A stretch of 64,000 nucleotides of DNA from CAZDET01 sp964504335 (lineage in GTDB: Bacteria; Bacteroidota; Bacteroidia; Chitinophagales; Saprospiraceae), in NCBI GenBank assembly GCA_964504335.1, contig CAZDET010000007.1, positions 62,001-126,000 on the forward strand. Reading direction: 5' to 3'. Shown one piece after another: positions 35,781 through 44,236 of the stretch. The number at the start of each line of letters is the position of its first letter. The first letter of the stretch is position 1. Made by a program: the position numbers and the translations under genes. The notes beneath the pieces are model-generated. The model searched no databases, had not been told where the DNA came from, and worked only from the letters and a program-made list of their open reading frames with translations.

Positions 35781-37345
35781 TGGTGAATGGTGGATGGCGA
35801 ATTAAATAGTTGTTTCATGCTAACCCGCTCTCCGATGATGTTATCTAGATCGGCGATGGGGACGCGTTCTTGGTTTAACGTATCGCGGTCGCGGATAGTG
35901 ACGGTTTGATCGTCGAGGGTTTCGAAATCGACGGTGATGCAGAAGGGCGTACCGATGGCATCCTGGCGGCGGTAGAGCTTTCCGATGGAGCCGGTATCGT
36001 CGTACTGCACCTGGTAGTCGAAGCGCAGGGTGTTGAAGATGTCCTTGGCTGCTTTCACCAGGCTTTCCTCATTTCGTTTGAGCGGGAAAATAGCCGCCTT
36101 GATTGGGGCAATCGCCGGGTGTAGATTCAGCACCTCGCGGGTATTCTTCGGGTCGTCCTGCCCGGGTACCTGCTCTTCGATCAGCGACTGGCTGAGGGTT
36201 GCCAGAAACATGCGATCTACCCCGATTGAGGTTTCCACCACGTAAGGAACGTAGCTTTCGTTGCGTTCGGGATCGAAGAACTGGAGTTTTTTGCCCGATA
36301 AGTCCTGGTGGCTACGCAGATCGAAGTCGGTGCGGGAATGGATGCCCTCCAACTCCTTGAATCCAAAGGGAAATTGGAACTGGATATCGACGGCGGCGTC
36401 GGCGTAGTGGGCCAGATTATCGTGGTCGTGGAAGCGCAGCATACTCTCCGGCGTTCCCAGGGCGCGGTGCCAGCGCATGCGCTCTGTTTTCCAATAGTCG
36501 TACCATTCTCCCTGCGAGCCGGGAGGAATAAAAAACTGCATTTCCATCTGCTCGAATTCGCGCATGCGAAAGATGAACTGCCGGGCCACGATTTCGTTGC
36601 GGAAGGCCTTTCCGATCTGGGCGATTCCGAAGGGAAGCTTTTGCCGGGTGGTTTTCTGGACGTTGGCGAAATTGGCAAAAATCCCCTGGGCAGTTTCCGG
36701 GCGCAGGTAGAGCTTGCCTTCTTCGCCGGCGATATTCCCCAATTGGGTAGAAAACATCAGATTGAACTGCCGCACGTCGGTCCAGTTGCGCGATCCGGTA
36801 TCCGGATCGGCAATTTCGAGATCGTCGATTAGTTGCTTGAGCCCGGCCATATCGCCGTCGGTCATAGCGGTGGCCAGCCGTTCCTTGATACTGTTAAATT
36901 CGGCGATATATTTGCTGACGCGCGGGTTGGTTTCGCGGTACATGGCTTCGTCGAAGTCGTCGCCAAAGCGCTTGCGCGCTTTATCGATCTCTTTATTGAT
37001 TTTTCCTTCGATCTTATCCATGTAATCTTCGATCAGCACATCCGCGCGGAAGCGCTTTTTGCTGTCCTTATTATCGACTAATGGGTCGTTGAAAGCATCG
37101 ACGTGGCCGGAGGCTTTCCAGGTTTTGGGATGCATGAAGATCGCCGCGTCGATCCCGACGATGTTGTCGTGCATCTGTACCATGGCACGCCACCAGTAGT
37201 CCTTTAGGTTATTTTTTAGCTCTACTCCGTAAGGGCCGTAGTCGTAAACGGCGCTGAGACCATCGTAGATTTCACTCGACTGATAGATGAATCCGTATTC
37301 CTTGCAGTGGGCAATGACTTTCTTGAAATCCGCAATCTGGGCCAT
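35777..37345 (-). CDS. glyS: Glycyl-tRNA synthetase (single-chain, class II)
   Basis: The product has 522 residues from ATG 37345 (MAQIADFKKVIAHCKEYGFI), preferred over an ATG 14 codons upstream that adds an unconserved tail. Class II motifs are visible: YDYGPYGVELKNNLKDYWW (motif 1 region), RPETAQGIFANFANVQ, IGKAFRNEIVARQFIFRMRE (motif 2) and ETSIGVDRMFLATLSQSL (motif 3). The anticodon-binding domain fills the C-terminus (IAPIKAAIFPLKRNEE). It charges tRNA-Gly. folA overlaps its 3' end by 4 nt. Confidence 0.96.
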   Translation of the reverse strand: MAQIADFKKVIAHCKEYGFIYQSSEIYDGLSAVYDYGPYGVELKNNLKDYWWRAMVQMHDNIVGIDAAIFMHPKTWKASGHVDAFNDPLVDNKDSKKRFRADVLIEDYMDKIEGKINKEIDKARKRFGDDFDEAMYRETNPRVSKYIAEFNSIKERLATAMTDGDMAGLKQLIDDLEIADPDTGSRNWTDVRQFNLMFSTQLGNIAGEEGKLYLRPETAQGIFANFANVQKTTRQKLPFGIAQIGKAFRNEIVARQFIFRMREFEQMEMQFFIPPGSQGEWYDYWKTERMRWHRALGTPESMLRFHDHDNLAHYADAAVDIQFQFPFGFKELEGIHSRTDFDLRSHQDLSGKKLQFFDPERNESYVPYVVETSIGVDRMFLATLSQSLIEEQVPGQDDPKNTREVLNLHPAIAPIKAAIFPLKRNEESLVKAAKDIFNTLRFDYQVQYDDTGSIGKLYRRQDAIGTPFCITVDFETLDDQTVTIRDRDTLNQERVPIADLDNIIGERVSMKQLFNSPSTIHH

Positions 37346-37505
37346 GTTCTGATTTTTTACAAGTTGAAGAGGCGCATTTGGCTCCAATAGTTCCCTGGGC
37401 GGGCAAATATACTGACGTTAAATTGGTTTGGTGCTCCAGTGGGAACGACGAAGCGGTGTTTTATTGTACGGAGAAGGGGCAGGGAAGATGCACTTTTGAT
37501 CAATA

Positions 37506-37528
37506 TGCCGATGTGCCGATGTGCCGAT
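37506..37528. repeat. Short tandem repeat TGCCGATG, about 2.9 units
   Basis: The 8-bp unit is repeated almost three times in the 252-bp gap between the glyS start and the aminopeptidase P stop. It is 160 nt upstream of glyS. Beside it, 37543-37557 carries GATTAATGCGTTAAG, which also occurs at 8703-8717. Confidence 0.6.
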
Positions 37529-37597
37529 ACTGTTTCTTGGATGATTAATGCGTTAAGCTATTCGTTAAGAATGACCTTAATATTGTAATTAAAGCAT

Positions 37598-39385
37598 TTA
37601 GGAAACCTCTCTACAAGCGGCCTTCAGCATTTCGCGTTCTTCCGGTTCGAGTAGGGGGCTGAGCTCCTGGAACACCCTTTTGTGGTAGGCATTGAGCCAA
37701 TCGATTTCGGCGCGCTGTAAGAGGGCGGGCTCGATGAGCTGGCGATCGATGGGCAATAGGGTGAGGGTTTCGAAGCGGAGCCAATCCTCCTGCTCGTCGG
37801 GAACGCAGAGAATAAGGTTTTCGATGCGGATGCCGTATTGGCCTTCGAGATAGAGGCCGGGCTCATTGCTGGTAATCGTGCCTGCTTCGAAGGGGCGGCG
37901 TGTGCTTTTGGCCTGAGCGTTGGGTGAAATCCCGTGTGGCCCTTCATGTACATTCAGGAAAAAACCGACCCCGTGCCCGGTTCCGTGGCCGTAGTTGAGC
38001 CCTTCTTGCCAGAGTGGTTGGCGAGCGAGTGTATCCAGTTGAACGCCGGTGGTACCCTTGGGGAAACGCGCGCGCGCCAGGTTGATGTGGCCGCGCAGGA
38101 CGAGGGTAAAGTGCCGCCTTTGCAGGTCGGTGGGCGTGCTTAATGCATAGGTGCGCGTACAATCGGTGGTGCCGTCGAGATACTGGCCACCTGAATCGAG
38201 TAATAGCAGGCCACTCGGGCGGATTTCGGCGCTGGTAGCCAGTTCCGGTTTGTAGTGCACGATTGCTCCGTTGGCACCGTAGCCGACGATAGCGGGGAAG
38301 CTCTCGCCCTGATAGAGGGATTGTTCGCTGCGCAGTTCGGCCAGGCGTTGCGCCAGGAGGTATTCGCTGGGGGCTTTGCCTTTGGCCAGCTGCTCGTCGA
38401 GCCACCAGCGAAGCCGCAGAAGTGCGACCCCATCTTTGCGCATTGCCGTCTGGAGGTGGCGGATCTCCGTGTCGTTTTTGACCGACTTCCACGCAGCGAC
38501 CGGGCTGGTATGATGGACGACATCCGCCCGGTCGACTGCATCGTAGAGGGCTTTACTCACCTGTTCGTAATCGACTCCCAACAGATAATCGGGTGGCAGT
38601 GCCCGCAAGAGGTCGGCTGCCGTGGCGTAGGGATGCAGCCGAATGCCTGCCTGCTCCAGATCGGATCGCAATTCGGGCACCAGTCGATCGGGGTCGCAAC
38701 ACCAATCGACCCGTCCACTTCGATGGATGAGCAGATAACTGATGCAAACGGGGGTAAACGGTACATCATTTGCCCGAATATTTAAGACCCAGGCAATATC
38801 GTCGAGTGCCACCAGTAGATGAGCATCTAAGTCGTTCGTTTTCAGATGATCAACGACCTCCTGTAGCTTCTCCGAGCGGGGGCGGCCGGCGTAGGACGTG
38901 GAAAAATTAACAGTGGTAGATTGCGGAAGAGGGGGGCGATCGGACCATATTTGGTCGAGAATGTCGTTAGTAGGTACGAGTTGCCTATTTTCACCTAGGG
39001 CATCTTCCAAGCGTCGGACCTGACGCACAGACATCACTCCGTCGTCGAACCCCACCCGGGCCCCTTGGGGCAGTTGTTCTTGCATCCACTGGATATACTC
39101 CGGCGAATGGGGGACACGTAATTTTTGCATGCTAATGCCGGTTCCGCTCAACTGGGCGTTCGCCTGGATGAAGTAGCGGGAGTCGGTCCAGAGACCCGCA
39201 AAATGCTGGGTGACAACCAAGGTACCTGCCGATCCGGTAAACCCGCTGATCCAGGCGCGCCCCTCGTACCGAGCGGATACGTATTCGCTCTGATGGGGGT
39301 CAGTGCTTGGAAGCAGAAAGGCCGTCAGTTGGCGTTCCTGCATGGCTGCCCGGAGGGCGGAGAGTCGATCTGGATGCGGCTTCAT
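37598..39385 (-). CDS. Aminopeptidase P family protein (M24B, Xaa-Pro aminopeptidase)
   Basis: The product has 595 residues with two N-terminal creatinase-like domains (about 1-300; FLLPSTDPHQSEYVSARYEG, LWTDSRYFIQA) and a C-terminal pita-bread domain. The metal ligands are in LLLDSGGQYLDGTTDCTRTY (two Asp), HGTGHGVGFFLNVHEGPHG (His), EPGLYLEGQYGIRIEN (Glu and Glu). The extra C-terminal block (FETLTLLPIDRQLIEPALLQ) matches the long eukaryote-like form. No signal peptide. It cleaves N-terminal residues before proline. Confidence 0.95.
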   Translation of the reverse strand: MKPHPDRLSALRAAMQERQLTAFLLPSTDPHQSEYVSARYEGRAWISGFTGSAGTLVVTQHFAGLWTDSRYFIQANAQLSGTGISMQKLRVPHSPEYIQWMQEQLPQGARVGFDDGVMSVRQVRRLEDALGENRQLVPTNDILDQIWSDRPPLPQSTTVNFSTSYAGRPRSEKLQEVVDHLKTNDLDAHLLVALDDIAWVLNIRANDVPFTPVCISYLLIHRSGRVDWCCDPDRLVPELRSDLEQAGIRLHPYATAADLLRALPPDYLLGVDYEQVSKALYDAVDRADVVHHTSPVAAWKSVKNDTEIRHLQTAMRKDGVALLRLRWWLDEQLAKGKAPSEYLLAQRLAELRSEQSLYQGESFPAIVGYGANGAIVHYKPELATSAEIRPSGLLLLDSGGQYLDGTTDCTRTYALSTPTDLQRRHFTLVLRGHINLARARFPKGTTGVQLDTLARQPLWQEGLNYGHGTGHGVGFFLNVHEGPHGISPNAQAKSTRRPFEAGTITSNEPGLYLEGQYGIRIENLILCVPDEQEDWLRFETLTLLPIDRQLIEPALLQRAEIDWLNAYHKRVFQELSPLLEPEEREMLKAACREVS

Positions 39386-39490
39386 AAGAATTTTGTCTGG
39401 ATTTTCCGGTTTAATTTGGGCTTCTTTGCGGCCGAAATTTAATGGATACGAACGACAGAAATCCCTATATTAGCAAAAAATGTGCCGAAC

Positions 39491-39520
39491 TTGACTTAGC
39501 CCGATTTGACACGCTATTTA
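39491..39520 (+). promoter_or_regulatory. Possible promoter of rpoN
   Basis: TTGACT (39491-39496) and TATTTA (39515-39520) are separated by 18 nt, 28 nt before the rpoN start. This is a general -35/-10-like pair; it does not match the Bacteroidota TAnnTTTG -7 box, so it is speculative. Confidence 0.25.
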
Positions 39521-39548
39521 ATACACATGAAAACAAGAAATCCCTCGG

Positions 39549-41042
39549 ATGCTAAGACAGACGATTAGCCAGAAAATGCTCCAAAAACTGTCGCCGCAGC
39601 AGATTCAGCTGATGAAGCTGCTGCAAATACCGACGGTTACCCTAGAGCAACGAATCAAGGAAGAACTCGAAGCCAATCCGGCACTGGAAGAAGGGGAACG
39701 ACCGGAAGAAGAAGATTTTTCCTCCGAACTCGAAGATGCCGATGCAGGGACCGAAGAGCCCTACGAACTCGACGAATACCTCCAGGACTACATCGATGAA
39801 GACCCGGCCAGTTACAAGACGCAGGGCGATTCCTATTATGCCGACGAAGAGGACAAGCAGATTCCCATTGCCGTTCAGGATAGCTTCCATGAGCATCTGG
39901 ACAATCAATTGGGGCAATTGGAAGATTTGGATGAGCGCCAGCTGCTCATTGCTCAGCAAATAATCGGCAGCATTGATCAGGATGGGTATCTGCGCCGGGA
40001 GCCGCAATCGATCGTCGATGATCTGATGTTTTCCCAGAATTTGTTCTGTACGGAAGAGGAAGTGGTAGACACATTGAAGTGCGTGCAGCGATTTGATCCA
40101 CCGGGGGTGGGTGCGCGTGATTTGCAGGAGTGTCTGTTGATTCAGATCGACCAAAAGCTCGAAGCCGAAAAGGAGCTGCCGGCGGCCGTCTTCGCCGATT
40201 TGATGTTGGCGCGCCGAATTATCGATGAGTACTTCGACGCTTTTAGCAAAAAGCACTACGAGAAGCTCATTCGTCAGATGGATGCCGATGAAGACGAGTT
40301 GCGCGATGCCTTGAAAGAAATCCTGCGGCTCAATCCAAAGCCGGCCAGCGGCTATTCTACCGGAGGCAGCCGGAGTGCGCAATACGTCGTTCCGGATTTC
40401 ATCATTACCAATCGCGATGGGGAGCTGGAGCTCGAGCTCAATTCGCGCAATGCGCCCGAATTGCGGATTAGTGACCAGTACCGGGATATGCTGAAGCACT
40501 ACCGCGCCAGCGCACGCCAGAAGAAGGGGCCCAGTCGCAGCGATCGGGAAACGGCCCTGTTCATCAAGCAAAAAATCGACTCCGCCAAGTGGTTCATCGA
40601 TGCGATTCGGCAGCGGCAGCAGACGCTCTACAGCACGATGTACGCCATCATGCAGTACCAATACGAATATTTCCTGTCGGGGGATGAGAAACGGCTTCGC
40701 CCGATGATTCTCAAGGACATCGCCGATATTACCGGGCTCGATATATCCACCGTGTCTCGTGTGGCGAATAGCAAATTCGTCCAAACGGAATTCGGGACCC
40801 ACCGCTTGAAAGACTTCTTCTCCGAAAGCCTCAGTACCCAAGAAGGTGAAGAGGTATCGACCATTGAAGTGAAAAAAGTACTCGGCGAAATCATCGATGC
40901 CGAAAACAAGCGCAAGCCGCTCAGCGACGAGAAGCTCAAAAATCTACTCCGCGATAAGGGGTACGATATCGCCCGGCGCACGGTGGCCAAGTACCGGGAG
41001 CAGTTAAATATTCCCGTGGCCCGCTTGCGGAAGGAGTTGTAA
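39549..41042 (+). CDS. rpoN: RNA polymerase sigma-54 factor
   Basis: The product has 497 residues. Region I is Gln/Leu-rich (MLRQTISQKMLQKLSPQQIQ, LMKLLQIPTVTLEQRIKEEL). An acidic region II follows (EEGERPEEEDFSSELEDADA), then the core-binding domain (QRFDPPGVGARDLQECLLIQ). The HTH is in ITGLDISTVSRVANSKFVQT, and the C-terminal RpoN box ARRTVAKYREQLNIPVARLR contacts the -24 element. Sigma-54 needs an enhancer-binding AAA+ activator; none is encoded in this window. Monocistronic, convergent with the VWA/TPR gene (4 nt between stops). Confidence 0.97.
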   Translation: MLRQTISQKMLQKLSPQQIQLMKLLQIPTVTLEQRIKEELEANPALEEGERPEEEDFSSELEDADAGTEEPYELDEYLQDYIDEDPASYKTQGDSYYADEEDKQIPIAVQDSFHEHLDNQLGQLEDLDERQLLIAQQIIGSIDQDGYLRREPQSIVDDLMFSQNLFCTEEEVVDTLKCVQRFDPPGVGARDLQECLLIQIDQKLEAEKELPAAVFADLMLARRIIDEYFDAFSKKHYEKLIRQMDADEDELRDALKEILRLNPKPASGYSTGGSRSAQYVVPDFIITNRDGELELELNSRNAPELRISDQYRDMLKHYRASARQKKGPSRSDRETALFIKQKIDSAKWFIDAIRQRQQTLYSTMYAIMQYQYEYFLSGDEKRLRPMILKDIADITGLDISTVSRVANSKFVQTEFGTHRLKDFFSESLSTQEGEEVSTIEVKKVLGEIIDAENKRKPLSDEKLKNLLRDKGYDIARRTVAKYREQLNIPVARLRKEL

Positions 41043-41046
41043 AAAT

Positions 41047-42465
41047 TTACTCTTCACTCTTCGCATTCGGGAAGTAGCCCCACAAACTTTTCACGGCCGG
41101 CCCCCAGCAATTCACGCGTTGGAGTTCGGGCACTTTGAGCTGGAAGTGGTCGACCATTTCGAATTCGTAGCGTTGCAGGGAGCAGGTATTTCCGTTGAGG
41201 TAGAGAATACGGCCCCGCGAGCGATCCGCCAGGCAGGTATACTCGGCGAACGCTCCGGTATTGCCGAGGCCGGTTTCCAGAAACGTCAAAATGTTGATTT
41301 CGATGTTTTGGGCCCGCAGCTCGGTAGTCCATTCGCAGATATCGACCCCGGGGATGTCGCAGATATTTTCGCCGTCGCTGATGAAGAAGATGCTCTTGGT
41401 CGTAGAATCCGATTTGGTGAATAGTTCCGGGGTTTTCTGCAGGATGGTTAGCATGGGGGTGGTACCGTCCGGCGCAAGAAACTGGAGGGTAAAACGCGTG
41501 TCTTTTCGATCCAGGCTGTCAACAGGTGCCCATACCAGCGGCTCTGTACCACAATCGCCGCCAATGGTGCCGATGCCAGTCTTGGTGGTTTCGGGTAACT
41601 GATCAAGAAGATACAAGCTCGCTTCCTTCATTACGCGAAACCGATCGGCTTCTACGCAGGCTACCTTTTCCTGCACCATCGAACCGGAAATATCGAGTAG
41701 GAAGACGACCTCATCGTAGTGACCGAACTCCAGGAGGGCCTCCATCCGGGCAGGTAAGTATTGGTATTTGGAGGGAACGAATTGCTGTGGTTGTTGAAGC
41801 GAATCGTATTGGTAGGTAATCGCTTCGGAAATGCCCAGGGTGTCGGAAATGCGCTCGTAATTGTGCAGCGCTGCGGGGTTGTAGGGATCGATTTCCAGGG
41901 CTTGCCGGAACCAATCTAGTCCGCGTTCCATATCTCGGCGATGTACGTGGTAGTGCATGTCTAACCCTTGATGGCGTTTGGCCTTGCCGCGGCCCTGGTC
42001 CATCATTTCGGCGTATCCGAGGGCGTTGTACATATTCGATAGCCGCAGGCGATTATCGAGGCGTTTTTGAAGATCGATCGCCTTTTTGAAGGAGGGAATG
42101 GCCTCGTAAAAGCGCAGGCCAAAGCAATGGATCAGACCGGTAACGTAAAGGCGCATGGCCCGCCACTGGTAGTAGTCGGTCTGATAGGGTTTCAGAAGAT
42201 GATCGCTTTGGTTAAGGATGTGGAGCCCCTCCTGATCGTGGCCCTTTTTGCCGAGCGCGAGCGCGAGCGCCAGGTTAAAACTGTATTCTTCGGGAGCCAG
42301 GGCATGCGCCCGCTTGAGGTGATTGAGGGCGCGATCGTAATTCCCTTCGCTGAAGTGGAAGGAGCCGATCACGTAATGCCGGTATGCAGCCTTGCCGCCG
42401 CCCGCCCAGGCTCCGGTGCTCAGGAGCATTACCAGCAAAATACATAGGTAATTGGGAACATTCAT
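41047..42465 (-). CDS. TPR - von Willebrand factor A domain protein
   Basis: The product has 472 residues with a signal peptide (LCILLVMLLSTGAWAGGG). TPR-like units cover about 25-215 (GSFHFSEGNYDRALNHLKRA, MYNALGYAEMM, ALEIDPYNPAALHNYERI). A VWA domain spans about 250-430 with a MIDAS motif (VVFLLDISGSMVQEK) and GTTPMLTILQ plus IFFISDGENICD for the other ligands. The C-terminal tail is Cys-containing. VWA proteins bind metal and protein partners; here it would act in the periplasm. Single gene, function unknown. Confidence 0.85.
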   Translation of the reverse strand: MNVPNYLCILLVMLLSTGAWAGGGKAAYRHYVIGSFHFSEGNYDRALNHLKRAHALAPEEYSFNLALALALGKKGHDQEGLHILNQSDHLLKPYQTDYYQWRAMRLYVTGLIHCFGLRFYEAIPSFKKAIDLQKRLDNRLRLSNMYNALGYAEMMDQGRGKAKRHQGLDMHYHVHRRDMERGLDWFRQALEIDPYNPAALHNYERISDTLGISEAITYQYDSLQQPQQFVPSKYQYLPARMEALLEFGHYDEVVFLLDISGSMVQEKVACVEADRFRVMKEASLYLLDQLPETTKTGIGTIGGDCGTEPLVWAPVDSLDRKDTRFTLQFLAPDGTTPMLTILQKTPELFTKSDSTTKSIFFISDGENICDIPGVDICEWTTELRAQNIEINILTFLETGLGNTGAFAEYTCLADRSRGRILYLNGNTCSLQRYEFEMVDHFQLKVPELQRVNCWGPAVKSLWGYFPNAKSEE

Positions 42466-42677
42466 GTTGTAGTAGTTGCTTGCAGATGCTTAGTAAGTCT
42501 GGGGTAGCTAATAATCAGTGCCCAACGGAATGTGGGCATCAGGTGATCGCCTCGAACTGAAATCCGAGGAAGGCTGAGGAGGATTGAATAATTGAAACAT
42601 ACGGAAAAATTCAAAAATTGTTCTCTCTGTTGAAAAGTATATCGTATCCATTCATTCGGATCGACTAACAATAGTAA

Positions 42678-43382
42678 ATGGCATCATTTTCATCGCGCCT
42701 CCACAACTGGAGGCTAACGACGCAGGAGGCGATTCTGTGCCAGCAGCAACTGCGACGGCACGTAGATTTGCAGCCACTTGCAGCACGCCCCCGGACCATT
42801 GCCGGGGCAGACATCAGTTACAATCGCTTCTCCGACGTTGGATACGCTACAATTATCGTGCTCAATTATGCGGATACCCGGCCGGTGTACAGTGCGTCGG
42901 TCGAAGGGAGAATGGAATTCCCCTATATTCCGGGCTTACTGTCCTTTCGGGAACTACCCGTTCTGTGCCGGGCATGGGAGCTATTGCCGGAGGCACCGGA
43001 TGTGATCATGCTCGACGGACACGGCATCGCTCATCCCCGCCGAATGGGTATCGCGTCCCATTTTGGGCTACTTACTGATTGCCCGGCAATGGGGTGTGGA
43101 AAAACCGTGTTAGTAGGAACGTTTGAAGAACCGGCGCCCGAGCGTGGAGCCTTCAGCCCTATGGTATACAAAGAGGAAGTGGTGGCGGTTGCCCTGCGGA
43201 CCAAAAACAAGGTGAAACCCGTGTACGTCGGTCCGGGGCACAAGATGAACCTGGAGAATGCCCGCACCATTGCCCTGGAAACGGCCCGGGGCTACCGCAT
43301 ACCGGAACCGACCCGGCAGGCGCATCTATTGGTAAATCGCCTGCGCAGAGGAGAAGTCGAACCAGGATTGGTGCGGTACTAA
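42678..43382 (+). CDS. nfi: Endonuclease V (deoxyinosine 3' endonuclease)
   Basis: The product has 234 residues and nicks DNA near deoxyinosine and other deaminated bases. Family motifs: TIAGADISYN (catalytic Asp), FPYIPGLLSFRELPVLCRAW (Tyr wedge and Glu), VIMLDGHGIAHPRRMGIASH (second catalytic Asp and His) and GCGKTVLVGTF with VYVGPGHKMNLENARTIALE. All catalytic positions look intact. It overlaps the convergent DUF3667 gene by 4 nt. The 212-bp gap upstream (42466-42677) shows no gene. Confidence 0.95.
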   Translation: MASFSSRLHNWRLTTQEAILCQQQLRRHVDLQPLAARPRTIAGADISYNRFSDVGYATIIVLNYADTRPVYSASVEGRMEFPYIPGLLSFRELPVLCRAWELLPEAPDVIMLDGHGIAHPRRMGIASHFGLLTDCPAMGCGKTVLVGTFEEPAPERGAFSPMVYKEEVVAVALRTKNKVKPVYVGPGHKMNLENARTIALETARGYRIPEPTRQAHLLVNRLRRGEVEPGLVRY

Positions 43383-44074
43383 AGCTTGGTAATAAATACC
43401 GAAAGCGAAAGCATGATGGATAAGTGAAAGTAGTTGCCAACGAAGAAGATGAGTAGGCTTAACGGGTACTGGTACCATCTGGTGAAGCGAATGGCGACGG
43501 CATACAGATACACAAAGTAGCCTGCGATAAGCACCGAATAAACAGCCTGTACGGTTGAATTGAGGAGGAAGGGAGTCAGAATCAGATAAAAAATATTCAT
43601 GATGCACGCAAAGTAGGAGAAAACCACAATGTGCTCCACGTAATTTAATCGCCCCCGGAGCAACAGAAAAGTAAACAGTGCATTGAGTGGGATACCGATC
43701 CAGAATAAGATATTGAAATAGTCATCAAACACCTGGGAGATGGCGTCAATCGATCCGGCGAGTTCGGTTTCATTCAGCAGACTGGAAACGACAGTATCGT
43801 TCATGTCGTAGTACAGCGAGACATAGAGCGCTATGGCGGTCGTAATCGTGAGTAGCTTAAGCGGAGAAGTAACCCGGTATCGCTCTGTACCCAGATATGC
43901 TCTTACCAATTTCCCTGGATTGAGCAGTAACCACTTCAATGTCCACAGGCCTCCGCGCTCCAGCGTGAAGACAACTACCAGTTCCCGGAGTAGTTTCTGT
44001 GGTGTGAGCCGCTCGATTTGTCTTTTTTCCACGTGTTCTACCGGCTGTGCCAGCGGTAGGTCTTGATTTTTCAT
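43379..44074 (-). CDS. DUF3667 family membrane protein
   Basis: The product has 231 residues. The N-terminus carries the family pattern LTPQKLLRELVVVFTLERGG, followed by LWTLKWLLLNPGKLVRAYL and ERYRVTSPLKLLTITTAIAL. About five hydrophobic helices follow, including FNILFWIGIPLNALFTFLLL, ILTPFLLNSTVQAVYSVLIA and PLSLLIFFVGNYFHLSIML. The usual N-terminal zinc ribbon of DUF3667 is missing. Inner-membrane protein of unknown function. It converges on nfi with a 4-nt overlap. Confidence 0.85.
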   Translation of the reverse strand: MKNQDLPLAQPVEHVEKRQIERLTPQKLLRELVVVFTLERGGLWTLKWLLLNPGKLVRAYLGTERYRVTSPLKLLTITTAIALYVSLYYDMNDTVVSSLLNETELAGSIDAISQVFDDYFNILFWIGIPLNALFTFLLLRGRLNYVEHIVVFSYFACIMNIFYLILTPFLLNSTVQAVYSVLIAGYFVYLYAVAIRFTRWYQYPLSLLIFFVGNYFHLSIMLSLSVFITKL

Positions 44075-44236
44075 GCCGCGCTACCGTTAATCCGTCGCCG
44101 GCGAGATGAAAGCCTCTCTCTGCCAACGCGCTAATTCGTTCGAGTGCCGACAAATTACTGCAAGCGAGTAAATATTTGGTGCTTTTCGGGTACAAAGCAG
44201 CAAGATGCAGTCCCGGATCGGCTGCTGCTGTTGGCA

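Noticed and set aside
39642..40841. 399-codon minus-strand frame inside rpoN
   Set aside because: Antisense shadow of a sigma-54 gene with all its motifs.
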